A stretch of DNA of 64,000 nt, taken from contig NZ_JAJEJR010000001.1 of NCBI RefSeq assembly GCF_021390595.1, forward strand, positions 1,674,001 through 1,738,000. Direction: 5' to 3'. Position 1 is the stretch's first letter, and every line of letters begins with the position of its first letter. Shown piece by piece: positions 1 to 9,348 of this stretch. A program made the translations under genes and the position numbers. This DNA is from Paraburkholderia sp. HP33-1 (GTDB lineage Bacteria > Pseudomonadota > Gammaproteobacteria > Burkholderiales > Burkholderiaceae). Under the pieces are notes generated by a model. It was not told where the DNA came from and did no database searches. It saw only the letters and a program-made list of their open reading frames with translations.

Positions 1-738
1 CCGGTCGACGTGCCCGGCCAGGTCGCGGCCCTGAATCGCGGGCTCGATGCCGCGAGCGGCGACGTAATCGCCATCACCGACGACGACGCCGCACCGCACC
101 GCGACTGGGTCGAGCGCATCGCCGCCGCGTTCGAAGCCGACGCGCGCCTCGGCGCGCTGGGCGGGCGCGACTGGGTGCACGAAAAAGGCCGCGTGCTCAA
201 CGGCGAACGGCCGCTGGTCGGCAAGGTGACCGCGCACGGCAAGATCATCGGCAATCATCATCTGGGCGTCGGTGCCGCGCGCGAGGTCGACATCCTGAAG
301 GGCGCCAACATGAGCTACCGGCACGACGCGGTGCGCACGATCCGCTTCGACGCGCGTCTGCGCGGCGCGGGCGCGCAGGTGCACAACGACATGGCGTTCA
401 GCCTCGCGGTAAAGAACGCGGGCTGGAAGCTCGTGTACGACCCGGAAGTCGCGGTCGATCATTTCCCGGCCGAACGTTTCGACGACGACAAACGCGACGC
501 GCAGACGATGGCCGCGCTGCGCAACGCCGCGTTCAACTTCCACCTTATCCTGCGCGACCAGTTGCCGCCGCTGCGCCGCGAAACCGCGTGGTGGTGGTGG
601 ACCCTCGTCGGCACGCGGCTGTATCCGGGTCTCACGCATGCGGCGCTCGCGCTGCTGTCGCGCCGGGCGCCGCTGCAGCTGTCGCGCTGGCGCGCGGTGC
701 GCGACGGCGCGCACGAGGCGCGTCGCGCGTTGTCGTGA
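1..738 (+). CDS. bceG: Glycosyltransferase family 2, 5'-truncated by window edge (BceG-like)
   Basis: This is the C-terminal 245 residues of a family 2 glycosyltransferase; the reading frame is open to base 1, so the true start lies outside the window. A GTG at 10 is internal, because the residues before and after it read continuously as family 2 core. The visible core has the nucleotide-sugar/metal motif TDDDAAPH, then GGRDW, GANMSY and an acceptor-side NDMAFS segment. Family 2 enzymes of this type add one sugar from a nucleotide donor to the lipid-linked repeat unit at the inner face of the membrane. It is first of five same-strand genes (GT2, GT4, polymerase, GT4, GT4), an order matching bceG-K of the cepacian cluster. 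The symbol rests on that gene order from memory, not on an alignment. Confidence 0.85.
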   Translation, partial: PVDVPGQVAALNRGLDAASGDVIAITDDDAAPHRDWVERIAAAFEADARLGALGGRDWVHEKGRVLNGERPLVGKVTAHGKIIGNHHLGVGAAREVDILKGANMSYRHDAVRTIRFDARLRGAGAQVHNDMAFSLAVKNAGWKLVYDPEVAVDHFPAERFDDDKRDAQTMAALRNAAFNFHLILRDQLPPLRRETAWWWWTLVGTRLYPGLTHAALALLSRRAPLQLSRWRAVRDGAHEARRALS

Positions 739-787
739 CGCGTATGAGCCACGAGGCCTTTTTCCACCGGCACAGCGGAGTGTCCGC

Positions 788-1954
788 ATGAGTACGAAGG
801 TTCATGTTCATCTGTTTTATGGCGCCGATCCGCGCTTTTATCGCAAGGGCGACGACATCGGCTGTCTGTACGGCTATCACCATGCGCAGTCCGAAGCATT
901 CGCGCTGACCTATTCGCAGGACGCGCGCGAAAGCCGGCCCGTGCGACTCGTGCGTCGCGCGCTGAAGGCCGCGCTCGGCTTCGATTTCATTCATAGCTGG
1001 CGCAATCGCGCGGAGATGCTGCGCTCGGACGTGATCTGGACGCATACCGAGCAGGAGTGGCTGTCCGCTGCGCTGATGCTGCTGCTGTGCGGCCGCAAGG
1101 CGGGACCGGGCGCGTCGCCGCTGCTGCTCGCGCAAAGCGTGTGGCTGCTCGACAAGTGGCCGTCGTACGGCATGGCGCGCAGATGGCTGTATCGCCAGCT
1201 GATGAAGCGCGCGGATCGTCTGACGACGCTCGCGAGCGAAAACGCCGTGCTGTGCCAGGACTATTTTCAGCGCGACGCGACGCCGCTGCTGTACGGCCTG
1301 AACACGCGCGATTTCCCGGTCAACCCGCCGACCCAATGGACGCCGCGCACGCCGTTGCGCATCGCGGCGATCGGCAACGATCGCGACCGCGACTGGGAAA
1401 CGCTGATCAAGGCATTCGGCAACGATCCGCGCTATACGGTGAAGCTCGCGACGCGGCGGCGCATCCCGGCGTCGCTGCGCGCGTCGAACGTCGAGATCGC
1501 GCTGTTCTCGGGCATCAAAAAGCAGCACGAGCTGTACGACTGGGCCGACGTGATCGTCGTGCCGTTGCGGCCGAACTCGCACGCGTCGGGCATCACGGTG
1601 ATGCTCGAAGCGGCGGCGGTCGGCAAGCCGATGGTCGCGACCGACGTCGGCGCGCTGCGGGATTATTTTCCCGGCGGGGAAGCCGCCTACGTGCCGCCGT
1701 TCGATCCGCAGGCGTTGCGCGCTGCGGTCGACCGGTTCGCTGCCGAGCCGCACGAGGCGCTGCGCCAGGCGCAGGCGGCCGCGGCTGGCTTGCTCGCGCG
1801 CGATCTGACCACGCAGCACTACGCGATGCAGCATGTGCGCATCACGCGCGAAATGCTCAGTGCGCGGGGGCAGGCGAGCGTGAACGCCGACGCGGCCACG
1901 CACCAGCAACCAGCCGCGCAGGCTCGGGCGCGCGAATCCGGCGGAGGGCTGTAA
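788..1954 (+). CDS. bceH: Glycosyltransferase, GT4-like (BceH-like)
   Basis: A 388-residue glycosyltransferase with a GT-B type C-terminal half. The donor-site region reads HASGITVMLEAAAVGKPMV followed by a TDVGALRDYF segment, the usual GT4 EX7E area but with the first Glu replaced by a Ser/Gly-rich turn. The start at ATG 788 begins MSTKVHVHLFYG, a typical beta-strand opening; the open frame continues upstream to 638 but overlaps the preceding gene and looks non-coding there. It sits 49 bases after the GT2 gene and 3 bases before the polymerase, so the three are likely co-transcribed. By position it corresponds to bceH. It should transfer one sugar during assembly of the exopolysaccharide repeat unit in the cytoplasm; the sugar cannot be told from sequence. 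Confidence 0.85.
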   Translation: MSTKVHVHLFYGADPRFYRKGDDIGCLYGYHHAQSEAFALTYSQDARESRPVRLVRRALKAALGFDFIHSWRNRAEMLRSDVIWTHTEQEWLSAALMLLLCGRKAGPGASPLLLAQSVWLLDKWPSYGMARRWLYRQLMKRADRLTTLASENAVLCQDYFQRDATPLLYGLNTRDFPVNPPTQWTPRTPLRIAAIGNDRDRDWETLIKAFGNDPRYTVKLATRRRIPASLRASNVEIALFSGIKKQHELYDWADVIVVPLRPNSHASGITVMLEAAAVGKPMVATDVGALRDYFPGGEAAYVPPFDPQALRAAVDRFAAEPHEALRQAQAAAAGLLARDLTTQHYAMQHVRITREMLSARGQASVNADAATHQQPAAQARARESGGGL

Positions 1955-1957
1955 GCG

Positions 1958-3460
1958 ATGTCGACGATTCCGCGCGCGAGCCCGCTGCCGCCGAGCGGCG
2001 CCGCCGACGCCGGCCGCGCAAAAAAGTCCGCGGGCGGACTGCTGTCCGGCGGCCCGCAGGAATGGCTGCCGCCGCTATTGCTGTGGCTGATCACCGCGGT
2101 GCTGATCGTCGCGCATCAGGGCACGGTGCTCACGTTCGGGTTTCCGGCGCTCGCGATCCTGACGGGCTTGTGGCTCTACTTCAAGAGCCCCGCGCGCTAC
2201 ATCGGCTTCATGTGGTGGCTGTGGTTCCTGAGCCCCGAAGTGCGGCGTCTCGCCGACTGGTCGAAGGGCGGATTCACGCCGACGAGCCTCATTCAGGTTG
2301 CCCCGCTCGCGGTCACCATGATCAGCGGCCTGTCGCTGCTGCGCTATTACCGGCTGCTCGCGCAGCGCCGCGGTTTGCCCGTGCTGCTGATCCTGCTCGG
2401 CCTCGTCTACGCGTTCCTGATCGGCGTGATGTCGAGCGGGCCGCTCGCGGCCACCTACGACCTCTGCAACTGGCTCTATCCGATCCTGATCGGCTTTCAC
2501 ATCATGGCGCACACGCGCCATTATCCGCAGTATCGCGACGCGATCGTGAGCACGTTCATCTGGGGCATGCTGGTAATGGGCGGCTACGGGCTGATCCAGT
2601 TTTTCATCATGCCGCCGTGGGACGTGCTATGGATGCTCGGCTCGCAGATGAACTCGCAGGGCGACCCGGTGCCGATGGGGGTACGCGTGTTCAGCACGAT
2701 GAATTCGTCGGGACCGTTCGCGTTCGCGATGATGGGCGCGATGGTCTTCGTGATGGCCGCGCAGCACCGCGTGCGCTGGATCGCCGCGGCGCTCGGCTTC
2801 TTCTCGTTCGCGCTGAGCCTCGTGCGCTCGACGTGGGGCGGCTGGGTCATCGCGCTCCTGATCCAGCTCGTCAAGTCGAACAACAAGGTGCGCGTGCGCA
2901 TCGTCGCGAGCGCGGTGCTGCTCGCGGGCTTGTGCGTGCCGCTGCTCGCGGTCGGCCCGGTGGCCGAACGGATGCAGGCGCGGCTCAACACGATCGTCAA
3001 TCTGCACGACGATCAGAGCTATGCCGCGCGTAACGAGTTCTATGCGACCTTCGCGAAGACCGCGTTTACCGACGTCTCCGGCGAAGGCATGGGCGCGACC
3101 GGCACGTCGACGAAACTCTCCAACGACGGCGGCCAGCTCGGCCAGTACGGCAACTTCGACAGCGGCGTGATGAACATTCCGTTCGTGCTCGGCTGGCCCG
3201 GCACGCTGCTCTACATGTCCGGCATCGTGTGGCTGCTGACGCGCGCGGTGCTCGCCTCGTTCAGGCTGCGCGACGACAAGTTCGTCTCCGCGTGCATGAG
3301 CCTGTGTCTCGCGATCTTCGCGATGCTCGTGTTCACGAACTCGCTGGTCGGCACCGGCGGCCTGCTACTTTTCATGAGCGCTTTTTCGATTCTTTCCGCG
3401 GTCCACTACGAAAAAATGAACCGCGCACGCACGCTATTTCTCCACGGAGGCACGCATTGA
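1958..3460 (+). CDS. bceI: Exopolysaccharide polymerase, Wzy/O-antigen ligase-like (BceI-like)
   Basis: A 500-residue polytopic membrane protein with about ten to twelve hydrophobic segments between residues 35 and 490. A large hydrophilic loop follows RSTWGGW near residue 290, the topology of Wzy/WaaL-type polymerases. Family members join lipid-linked repeat units in the periplasm. ATG 1958 is three bases after the stop of the preceding glycosyltransferase; the stop TGA at 3458-3460 overlaps the next gene's TTG start. Its place between two pairs of glycosyltransferases is that of bceI. Sequence within this family is weakly conserved, so the call leans on topology and neighbourhood. Confidence 0.85.
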   Translation: MSTIPRASPLPPSGAADAGRAKKSAGGLLSGGPQEWLPPLLLWLITAVLIVAHQGTVLTFGFPALAILTGLWLYFKSPARYIGFMWWLWFLSPEVRRLADWSKGGFTPTSLIQVAPLAVTMISGLSLLRYYRLLAQRRGLPVLLILLGLVYAFLIGVMSSGPLAATYDLCNWLYPILIGFHIMAHTRHYPQYRDAIVSTFIWGMLVMGGYGLIQFFIMPPWDVLWMLGSQMNSQGDPVPMGVRVFSTMNSSGPFAFAMMGAMVFVMAAQHRVRWIAAALGFFSFALSLVRSTWGGWVIALLIQLVKSNNKVRVRIVASAVLLAGLCVPLLAVGPVAERMQARLNTIVNLHDDQSYAARNEFYATFAKTAFTDVSGEGMGATGTSTKLSNDGGQLGQYGNFDSGVMNIPFVLGWPGTLLYMSGIVWLLTRAVLASFRLRDDKFVSACMSLCLAIFAMLVFTNSLVGTGGLLLFMSAFSILSAVHYEKMNRARTLFLHGGTH

Positions 3461-4686
3461 GAGTTGCCATTGTCACGCACGTAGTGCGCCATAACGACGG
3501 CCAGGGGCGCGTCAACCACGAGATCGCGCGCGCGGCGCTCGACGAGAACATCCGCGTGACGCTGGTCGCGTCGCACGTGGCGCCCGAGCTGCTCGCGCAT
3601 CCGAACGTGCGCTGGGCGCCGGTGAAGATCGGCCGCTGGTGGCCGACCAATCTGCTGCGCCAGCAGGTCTTCGCGCTCAAGAGCGCGCTGTGGCTGCGTG
3701 CGCATCGCCGCGACTACGACGTGCTGCACGTGAACGGCTTCATCACGTGGATGCACGCGGACGTCAATACCTCGCACTTCGTGCATAGCGGCTGGTTCGC
3801 GAGCAAGTACTACCCGTTCGGCCTCACCAAGGGCGCGTGGTCCGCGTACCAGTCGGTCTATACGCGCTGCAACGCGTTGCTCGAGCGCTGGGCGTACCGG
3901 CGCTCGAAGGTGATTACCGCCGTGTCGCAGAAGGTCGCCGACGAAATCCGCGCGATCGGCCTCACGCCGCGCAACCGCGTGGACGTGATCTACAACGGCG
4001 TCGACACGCAGGGCTTCGCCGTGGCGAGCGGGGACCGCGCAAAGTTCGGCTTGCCGGCCGATGCGTTCCTGCTGCTGTTCGTCGGCGATTTGCGCACACC
4101 GCGCAAGAATCTGGGCACCGTGCTCGCCGCTTTGAAGCATCTGCCCGAGCACGTGCAGATTGCGGTGGCCGGTTTTCTGCCGGGCAGCCCGTATCCGGAC
4201 GAGGCGAAAGCGCTCGGCATCGCGCATCGCGTGCATTTTCTCGGACTCGTGAAGGAGATGCCGGTGCTGATGCATTCGGTCGATGCCTTCGTGTTCCCGT
4301 CGCGCTACGAAGCGATGAGCCTGTCGCTGCTCGAAGCGATGGCGGCGGGGCTGCCCGTCGTGACCGCGCGCACGGCGGGCGGCGCCGAGATCATCACGCC
4401 CGAGTGCGGCATCGTGCTCGACGATCCCGACGACCCGCAAGCTCTCGCTCAAGCGGTCGCGCAACTGGCCGGCGACGACACCGCGCGCCGCGCGATGGGC
4501 GAGGCCGCGAGCGAGCTCGCGACCGGCTTCGGCTGGGCGCGCATGGCCGCGCAATACATCGCGCTGTACCGGCAGCTGGCCGGGCAGCAGGAAAACCGCC
4601 GGCGCAGTCAGACGGAAACGCAGGCCGTCGCGCAGAACGACGCGCTGACGCTGAACCATCTCGCCGGACAGAAGAGCGCGGAATGA
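3457..4686 (+). CDS. bceJ: Glycosyltransferase family 4 (BceJ-like)
   Basis: A 409-residue GT4 enzyme. I place the start at TTG 3457, which overlaps the polymerase stop (TTGA) and has a strong GGAGG at 3446-3450, six bases upstream; the first residues (L)RVAIVTHVVRHNDGQG form the expected N-terminal strand. The C-terminal donor domain has DVIYNGVD, FVGDLRTPRKN and the EX7E-type block FPSRYEAMSLSLLEAMAAG. It should act on the cytoplasmic side on the growing lipid-linked repeat unit. The TTGA overlap suggests translational coupling to the polymerase. By order this is bceJ. Confidence 0.88.
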   Translation: MRVAIVTHVVRHNDGQGRVNHEIARAALDENIRVTLVASHVAPELLAHPNVRWAPVKIGRWWPTNLLRQQVFALKSALWLRAHRRDYDVLHVNGFITWMHADVNTSHFVHSGWFASKYYPFGLTKGAWSAYQSVYTRCNALLERWAYRRSKVITAVSQKVADEIRAIGLTPRNRVDVIYNGVDTQGFAVASGDRAKFGLPADAFLLLFVGDLRTPRKNLGTVLAALKHLPEHVQIAVAGFLPGSPYPDEAKALGIAHRVHFLGLVKEMPVLMHSVDAFVFPSRYEAMSLSLLEAMAAGLPVVTARTAGGAEIITPECGIVLDDPDDPQALAQAVAQLAGDDTARRAMGEAASELATGFGWARMAAQYIALYRQLAGQQENRRRSQTETQAVAQNDALTLNHLAGQKSAE

Positions 4687-4756
4687 CCGCGCGGACCGCG
4701 CAATCCACGCATCGCCATCACAACAATCCGCAAGCAACGCACAGGGGCACACCTTC

Positions 4757-5923
4757 ATGACGACTGGCTCAATCAAATCACTGCAGATCGGGATGCACTG
4801 GTTTCCCGAACGCGCGGGCGGCCTCGACCGCATGTACTACTCGCTGGTGGGCGCGCTGCCGGGCGCGGGCGTCGCGGTGCGCGGCGTCGTCGCCGGCTCG
4901 CCAAAAGTCGCGGCCGATACCAACGGCGCGATCAACGGCTTCGGCCCCGCCGCCCAATCGCTGCCGTTGCGGCTGATGGCGGCACGCCGCGCGTTGCGTC
5001 ATGAAATTCGCACGTCGCGGCCCGACGTGATTTCGTCGCACTTCGCGCTCTATACGTTTCCGGGTCTCGACGTGACGCGCGGCATTCCGCAGGTCTCGCA
5101 TTTTCAGGGGCCGTGGGCCGACGAGAGCCACGTCGAAGGCGCCGATTCGCTCGGCCAGCGCGCGAAGCGATATCTGGAGCAGTCGGTGTACGCGCGCTCG
5201 TCGCGGCTGATCGTGCTGTCCGACGCGTTCGGCAAGATCCTCACGACGCGTTACGGCATCTCGCCGGAACGCGTGCGCGTGGTGCCGGGCTGCGTCGACG
5301 TCGAGCAGTTCAATCTGCCGCTCACGCAGGCCGAGGCGCGTTTGCGGTTGCAATTGCCGCAGGATCGGCCGATCGTGCTCGCAGTGCGGCGCCTCGTGCG
5401 GCGCATGGGCCTCGAAGACCTGATCGACGCGGTGAAGCTGATGAAACGCAGCGCGCCCGACGTGCTGCTGCTGATCGCGGGCAAGGGCCGGCTCGAAGGC
5501 GAGCTACAGGCGCGTATCGACGACGCGGGGCTCGGGCACAACGTGAGGCTGCTCGGTTTCGTGCCCGATCAGCATCTGGCGGCACTGTATCGCGCGGCCA
5601 ATATCAGCGTCGTGCCGACCGTCGCGCTGGAAGGCTTCGGGCTGATCACGGTCGAATCGCTGGCATCGGGCACGCCGGTGCTGGTGACGCCGGTCGGCGG
5701 GTTGCCGGAGGCGGTAGCCGGATTGTCGCCGGATCTGGTGTTGCCGCAGACCGGCGCGCAGGCGATCGCCGCGGGTCTAACCGGCGCGCTGAACGGCACG
5801 CTGAAGCTGCCCGATGCGGATGCGTGCCGCCGCTATGCGCGCGAGCACTTCGATAATGCGGTGATCGCGAAGCGGGTCGCCGCAGTCTATGCCGAGGCGA
5901 TTGCGGGGGACGCGCTGCATTGA
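4757..5923 (+). CDS. bceK: Glycosyltransferase family 4 (BceK-like)
   Basis: A 388-residue GT4 enzyme starting at ATG 4757, 70 bases after the previous gene with an AGGGG about ten bases upstream. Visible features are an N-terminal GMHWFPERAGG strand-loop, HFQGPW, VRVVPGCVD, and the C-terminal donor motif EGFGLITVESLASGTPV followed by VGGLPE. It is the last gene of the same-strand glycosyltransferase block; 277 bases then separate it from the signalling cassette. Position corresponds to bceK. Donor and acceptor are unknown. Confidence 0.88.
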   Translation: MTTGSIKSLQIGMHWFPERAGGLDRMYYSLVGALPGAGVAVRGVVAGSPKVAADTNGAINGFGPAAQSLPLRLMAARRALRHEIRTSRPDVISSHFALYTFPGLDVTRGIPQVSHFQGPWADESHVEGADSLGQRAKRYLEQSVYARSSRLIVLSDAFGKILTTRYGISPERVRVVPGCVDVEQFNLPLTQAEARLRLQLPQDRPIVLAVRRLVRRMGLEDLIDAVKLMKRSAPDVLLLIAGKGRLEGELQARIDDAGLGHNVRLLGFVPDQHLAALYRAANISVVPTVALEGFGLITVESLASGTPVLVTPVGGLPEAVAGLSPDLVLPQTGAQAIAAGLTGALNGTLKLPDADACRRYAREHFDNAVIAKRVAAVYAEAIAGDALH

Positions 5924-6200
5924 AGCGTCGCGGGCCTCGCGTTGATGTCGCCGCAGGCCCGCGAAAAAAATGCGCCATTAATAACGGCACTTTCACTTCG
6001 AACTTGAGACCGGATCAGCCCTTAGGCGCGATATTCCGGCGTTATTTTGTAAATCCTTGGAACGTGGCGTTTTGCGTCCATTTCGTCACGTTCGCGTCAC
6101 ACATCCGCGACGATAATCCCCGCGCCCGAAAGCACAAATACACACGGGCGTCCCGCTGAATGCGGGAGACCTTGTAGTTCCAGTTCCCGGGGATTCTCAG
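5924..6200 (+). other. Intergenic region with a stem-loop, before the chemosensory cassette
   Basis: This holds a 9 bp inverted repeat (CGCGGGCCT at 5929-5937 against AGGCCCGCG at 5955-5963) followed by an A-tract, not a T-tract, on the plus strand. It is therefore not a canonical intrinsic terminator in either direction. The rest is presumably the promoter and leader of the kinase gene. A small hairpin (TCCCGC/GCGGGA) lies near 6150-6166. I see no convincing -35/-10 pair or sigma-28 site. Confidence 0.4.
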
Positions 6201-8579
6201 ATGACCATCCGTCACCGCATTACGCTTCTCGTCATTCTGATGCTGGTCGCGCTATCCGCCATTGGGGGATACGCTGTGCTTCAGACCCGCAGCAGCGCCG
6301 TCAACGTCAGGCAGGTTACCCAGGGCGTCGTGCCGAGCGCGCTCGCGTCGGCCGACCTCGTGTCGCAGGTCAAGGACGTCCAGCTCGCGATGATGACGCT
6401 CGTCTATGCGCCTGACGCGAACATGGTCTCGCAGGCCCAGGATCTTCTGAAGAGCAAGGAAACCGCACTACAGGCGGCGCTCGACGTGCAGGCGAAGGCC
6501 GCGCAAGGTCAGGCGCAAACCGGACTCGTGAGCCAGGCACGCGAGAGCCTCGCGAACTATTTCAACGCGGTCAACGACACCGCGAAGATGAAGGCCGACG
6601 GCAAGAACGAACTGGCGCAAGCCTATCTGTTCGCGAACGTCGCGCAATACCGTGATGAACTCGAAGGCATCGTCGAGACGCTGCGCATCGAGAAGAACCG
6701 TCAGAAGGACGCCGCGATCGACACGCTGAACAGCGCGCTCGCCACCACGACGACGGCGATCGGCGCCGCCACCGGCGCGGCCATCGTCGTGCTCGTGTTG
6801 ATCAGCGCGCTGCTGTATCGCCAGATCACGCGTCCGCTGAGCCGTATGCAAGTGGAGATGAGCGAGATCGCGACGAGCCAGGACTTCACGCGCCGCGTGC
6901 CGGTCGGCCGCATGGACGAGATCGGCCATTCGATCGTCGCGTTCAACGGCATGATCGAGAAGATCCAGCAAAGCTCGCTGCAACTGAAGCAGAAGACCGC
7001 CGATATCCAGGCGATGCTGCAAAACATGCAGCAGGGGATTCTGACGGTGGTCGAAGGCGTGGTCGTGCATCCGGAGTACTCGGCGTATCTCGAGGCGATC
7101 TTCGAGACGCGGGATATCGCGGGCCGTCCGTTGCTCGATCTCGTGTTTGGCGGCACCGATCTCAGCAGCGATACGCTCGCGCAGATCGAAGCGGCATTAC
7201 AGGCATGCATCGGCGAAGACGGCATGAACTTCGAGTTCAATCAGCACCTGCTCGTCAACGAGATTGCAAAGCCGATGGCCGATGGCCGCGTGAAGACGCT
7301 CGATCTGAGCTGGTCGGCCATCACCGACGAAAACGACGTCGTGCTGCGCCTGATGCTGTGCGTGCGTGACGTGACCGAACTTCGCGCGCTGGCCGCCGAG
7401 GCCGGCGAACAGAAACGCCGTCTGGAAATGATCGGCGAGATCCTCGCGGTGAGCCAGGAGAAGTTCCATCACTTCGTCGAAAGCGCAACCGGCTTTATCA
7501 GCGAGAACGAGCGGATCATCCGTCAGCATCACGAGCCGAGTCACGAAGCCGTCGCCGAGCTGTTCCGCAACATGCACACCGTCAAGGGCAATGCGCGCAC
7601 GTACAGCCTGCAGCATCTGACCGGCATCGTGCACGAAACCGAACAGCGCTACGAGGCATTGCGCCGCGCGAACAGCAGCGAAGCGTGGGACCAGCAGCTT
7701 CTGATCGAGGATCTGCACCGTGTGAAGGCGGCGCTCGAGACCTACGCGACGATCAACGAAGTGAGCCTTGGCCGCAAGGGTCCGGGCCGGCGCGGCGCGG
7801 TGGATGGCTACCTGATGGTCGATCGCGAGTTGATCCAGAAGCAGCTGGACCTGCTCGACAGCGCCGATCCGGCCGACCCGCAAGCACTGGTGTCGATGCG
7901 CGACTCGTTGCAGCGTGAGTTGCGTTTGCTCGGCACCGAATCGATCTACGAAGCGCTCGCGGGCGTGCTCGAATCGCTGCCGTCGCTGGCGGCCGAACTC
8001 GGCAAGCAAGCGCCGGTGGTCAGCATCGACAACAACGGCTACCGCGTGCGCAGCGAGGTCAGCGGCACATTGCGCCACGTGTTCACGCATCTGCTGCGCA
8101 ATTCGGTCGACCACGGCATCGAGCCTGCCGCCGAGCGTCTCGCGAAGGGCAAGCCCGCAGCCGGCGTCATCGAGCTGGAAGTGGGCGTCGACAATCACGC
8201 GCTGCAGATCACCCTCAGCGACGACGGCCGCGGTCTCGCGCTCGCGAAAATCCGTGCTGCCGCGATCGAACGCGGCTGGATCGACGCCCATGCCGAGCTG
8301 AGCGACGAAGCGATTGCCGAGTTGATCTTCCGTTCCGGCTTCTCGACGGCGCAGACCGTCAGCGAAATTTCAGGCCGCGGAGTGGGCATGGACGCCGTGC
8401 GGGACTTCGTGCGGCGCGAGCATGGCCGCATCGAACTGCGTTTCACCGACGAGCGTCGCGGCGCCGACTATCGCGGCTTTCAGACCGTCGTGTCGTTCCC
8501 CGAGGATTGGGCTGTGGACAGTCTGGACGCGTCGGCCAATGAAGCGCGGGAGCGTGACGCGGATGCGGTCGCGGGCTAA
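6201..8579 (+). CDS. Membrane chemosensory-type histidine kinase: sensor-HAMP-Hpt-HATPase, no CheW domain
   Basis: A 792-residue protein built like a chemoreceptor front end fused to a CheA-like kinase. Residues 7-28 are a first membrane segment, about 30-185 a helical periplasmic region resembling the MCP four-helix bundle, and 186-207 a second membrane segment. HAMP follows (about 208-260), then a PAS-like stretch. An Hpt domain carries MHTVKGNART with phospho-acceptor His459. The HATPase has N-box NSVDHGIE (Asn634), G1 DDGRG (674-678) and SGRGVGMDAV. The protein ends about 30 residues after the ATPase fold, so the CheW-like P5 domain of normal CheA is absent. It should autophosphorylate in trans and pass phosphate to a receiver; the CheY gene four genes downstream is the obvious partner. 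The signal is unknown. It lies between the two exopolysaccharide gene blocks. Confidence 0.88.
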   Translation: MTIRHRITLLVILMLVALSAIGGYAVLQTRSSAVNVRQVTQGVVPSALASADLVSQVKDVQLAMMTLVYAPDANMVSQAQDLLKSKETALQAALDVQAKAAQGQAQTGLVSQARESLANYFNAVNDTAKMKADGKNELAQAYLFANVAQYRDELEGIVETLRIEKNRQKDAAIDTLNSALATTTTAIGAATGAAIVVLVLISALLYRQITRPLSRMQVEMSEIATSQDFTRRVPVGRMDEIGHSIVAFNGMIEKIQQSSLQLKQKTADIQAMLQNMQQGILTVVEGVVVHPEYSAYLEAIFETRDIAGRPLLDLVFGGTDLSSDTLAQIEAALQACIGEDGMNFEFNQHLLVNEIAKPMADGRVKTLDLSWSAITDENDVVLRLMLCVRDVTELRALAAEAGEQKRRLEMIGEILAVSQEKFHHFVESATGFISENERIIRQHHEPSHEAVAELFRNMHTVKGNARTYSLQHLTGIVHETEQRYEALRRANSSEAWDQQLLIEDLHRVKAALETYATINEVSLGRKGPGRRGAVDGYLMVDRELIQKQLDLLDSADPADPQALVSMRDSLQRELRLLGTESIYEALAGVLESLPSLAAELGKQAPVVSIDNNGYRVRSEVSGTLRHVFTHLLRNSVDHGIEPAAERLAKGKPAAGVIELEVGVDNHALQITLSDDGRGLALAKIRAAAIERGWIDAHAELSDEAIAELIFRSGFSTAQTVSEISGRGVGMDAVRDFVRREHGRIELRFTDERRGADYRGFQTVVSFPEDWAVDSLDASANEARERDADAVAG

Positions 8580-8616
8580 TGGCCCGGTGAGTTGATGAAA
8601 GCGATGGGAGCAGGTC

Positions 8617-9348
8617 GTGCTTGAAAGTTATCTTCTGGCGGCAGGGGTCGGTGGCATCGTCGCCGCACTGACCGCAGGAATTTATTATCGGCGGAAGGTT
8701 CGCGTTGGCGAAGAAGCGCAGCGTGCCGGCGCGCTCGCGCGGCAGGCCCTCGACAAGCAGCTGCACGAAGCGAACGGGCTTCTCGCGCAGGCAAACAGCG
8801 AGCGCGCCACCCTCGAAGCGATGCTCGCCGATCTACGCGCGCAGGCCGGGCAGTGCGCGCAAGATCGCGACGCGTTGCAGGCGTCGCTCGATGCCACGAC
8901 CGCGCGAAACGACGAATGGTTGCAGCATGCCGCGCGGATCGCGCAGGAAGCGGCCCGTCTGAAGACGCTGACCATCACGTTCGAGCGCTGGCACGAGCAG
9001 ATGATTTCGCTGATGTCGCAGAACCGCGACATGCATAAGAAGAATCAGGAACTGTCGTCGATTGTGCAGCACGTCCTGATCGTTTCGCTGAATGCGTCGA
9101 TCGAAGCGGCGCGCGCCGGCACGGCGGGCCGTGGCTTTTCGATCGTCGCGGGCGAAGTGCGCTCACTGGCATCGCGCTCGCAGGAGTTGTCGAAGAGCTA
9201 TCAAGAGAGTCTGCATCGCAATGATCTGACGACGGCTGCTACGTTCCAGGATATTCAGGCCGGCGGCAAGATGATCACCGCGTCGCTCGGCGGCGTCGAA
9301 GTGCTGGCCACGCAATTGCAATCCCGGCTCGAACAGGTCGCAGCGTGA
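8617..9348 (+). CDS. Miniature MCP-like signalling protein, membrane-anchored
   Basis: A 243-residue protein starting at GTG 8617. Residues 5-24 form one membrane segment; 35-150 are a long coiled coil; 150-190 carry the most conserved tip of methyl-accepting proteins (NASIEAARAG, GRGFSIVAGEVRSLA). The protein stops soon after, so the cytoplasmic hairpin is much shorter than the roughly 300 residues of a full chemoreceptor, and there is no periplasmic sensor domain. The tip is the surface that binds CheA and CheW in classical arrays. It may therefore be a dedicated scaffold for the upstream kinase. Its stop overlaps the next gene's GTG start (GTGA). Confidence 0.82.
   Translation: MLESYLLAAGVGGIVAALTAGIYYRRKVRVGEEAQRAGALARQALDKQLHEANGLLAQANSERATLEAMLADLRAQAGQCAQDRDALQASLDATTARNDEWLQHAARIAQEAARLKTLTITFERWHEQMISLMSQNRDMHKKNQELSSIVQHVLIVSLNASIEAARAGTAGRGFSIVAGEVRSLASRSQELSKSYQESLHRNDLTTAATFQDIQAGGKMITASLGGVEVLATQLQSRLEQVAA

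Noticed and set aside
632..1909. Long minus-strand open frame opposite the second glycosyltransferase
   Set aside because: Arg/His/Gln-rich composition typical of antisense to a GC-rich gene; no family motif or ribosome site.
1057..3033. 658-codon plus-strand open frame across bceH and bceI
   Set aside because: Ala/Arg-rich frame-shifted shadow of two recognisable genes.
5929..5963. Stem-loop after bceK considered as a terminator
   Set aside because: It is followed by A residues on the plus strand, and on the minus strand the T-tract comes before the stem, so it is not an intrinsic terminator either way.
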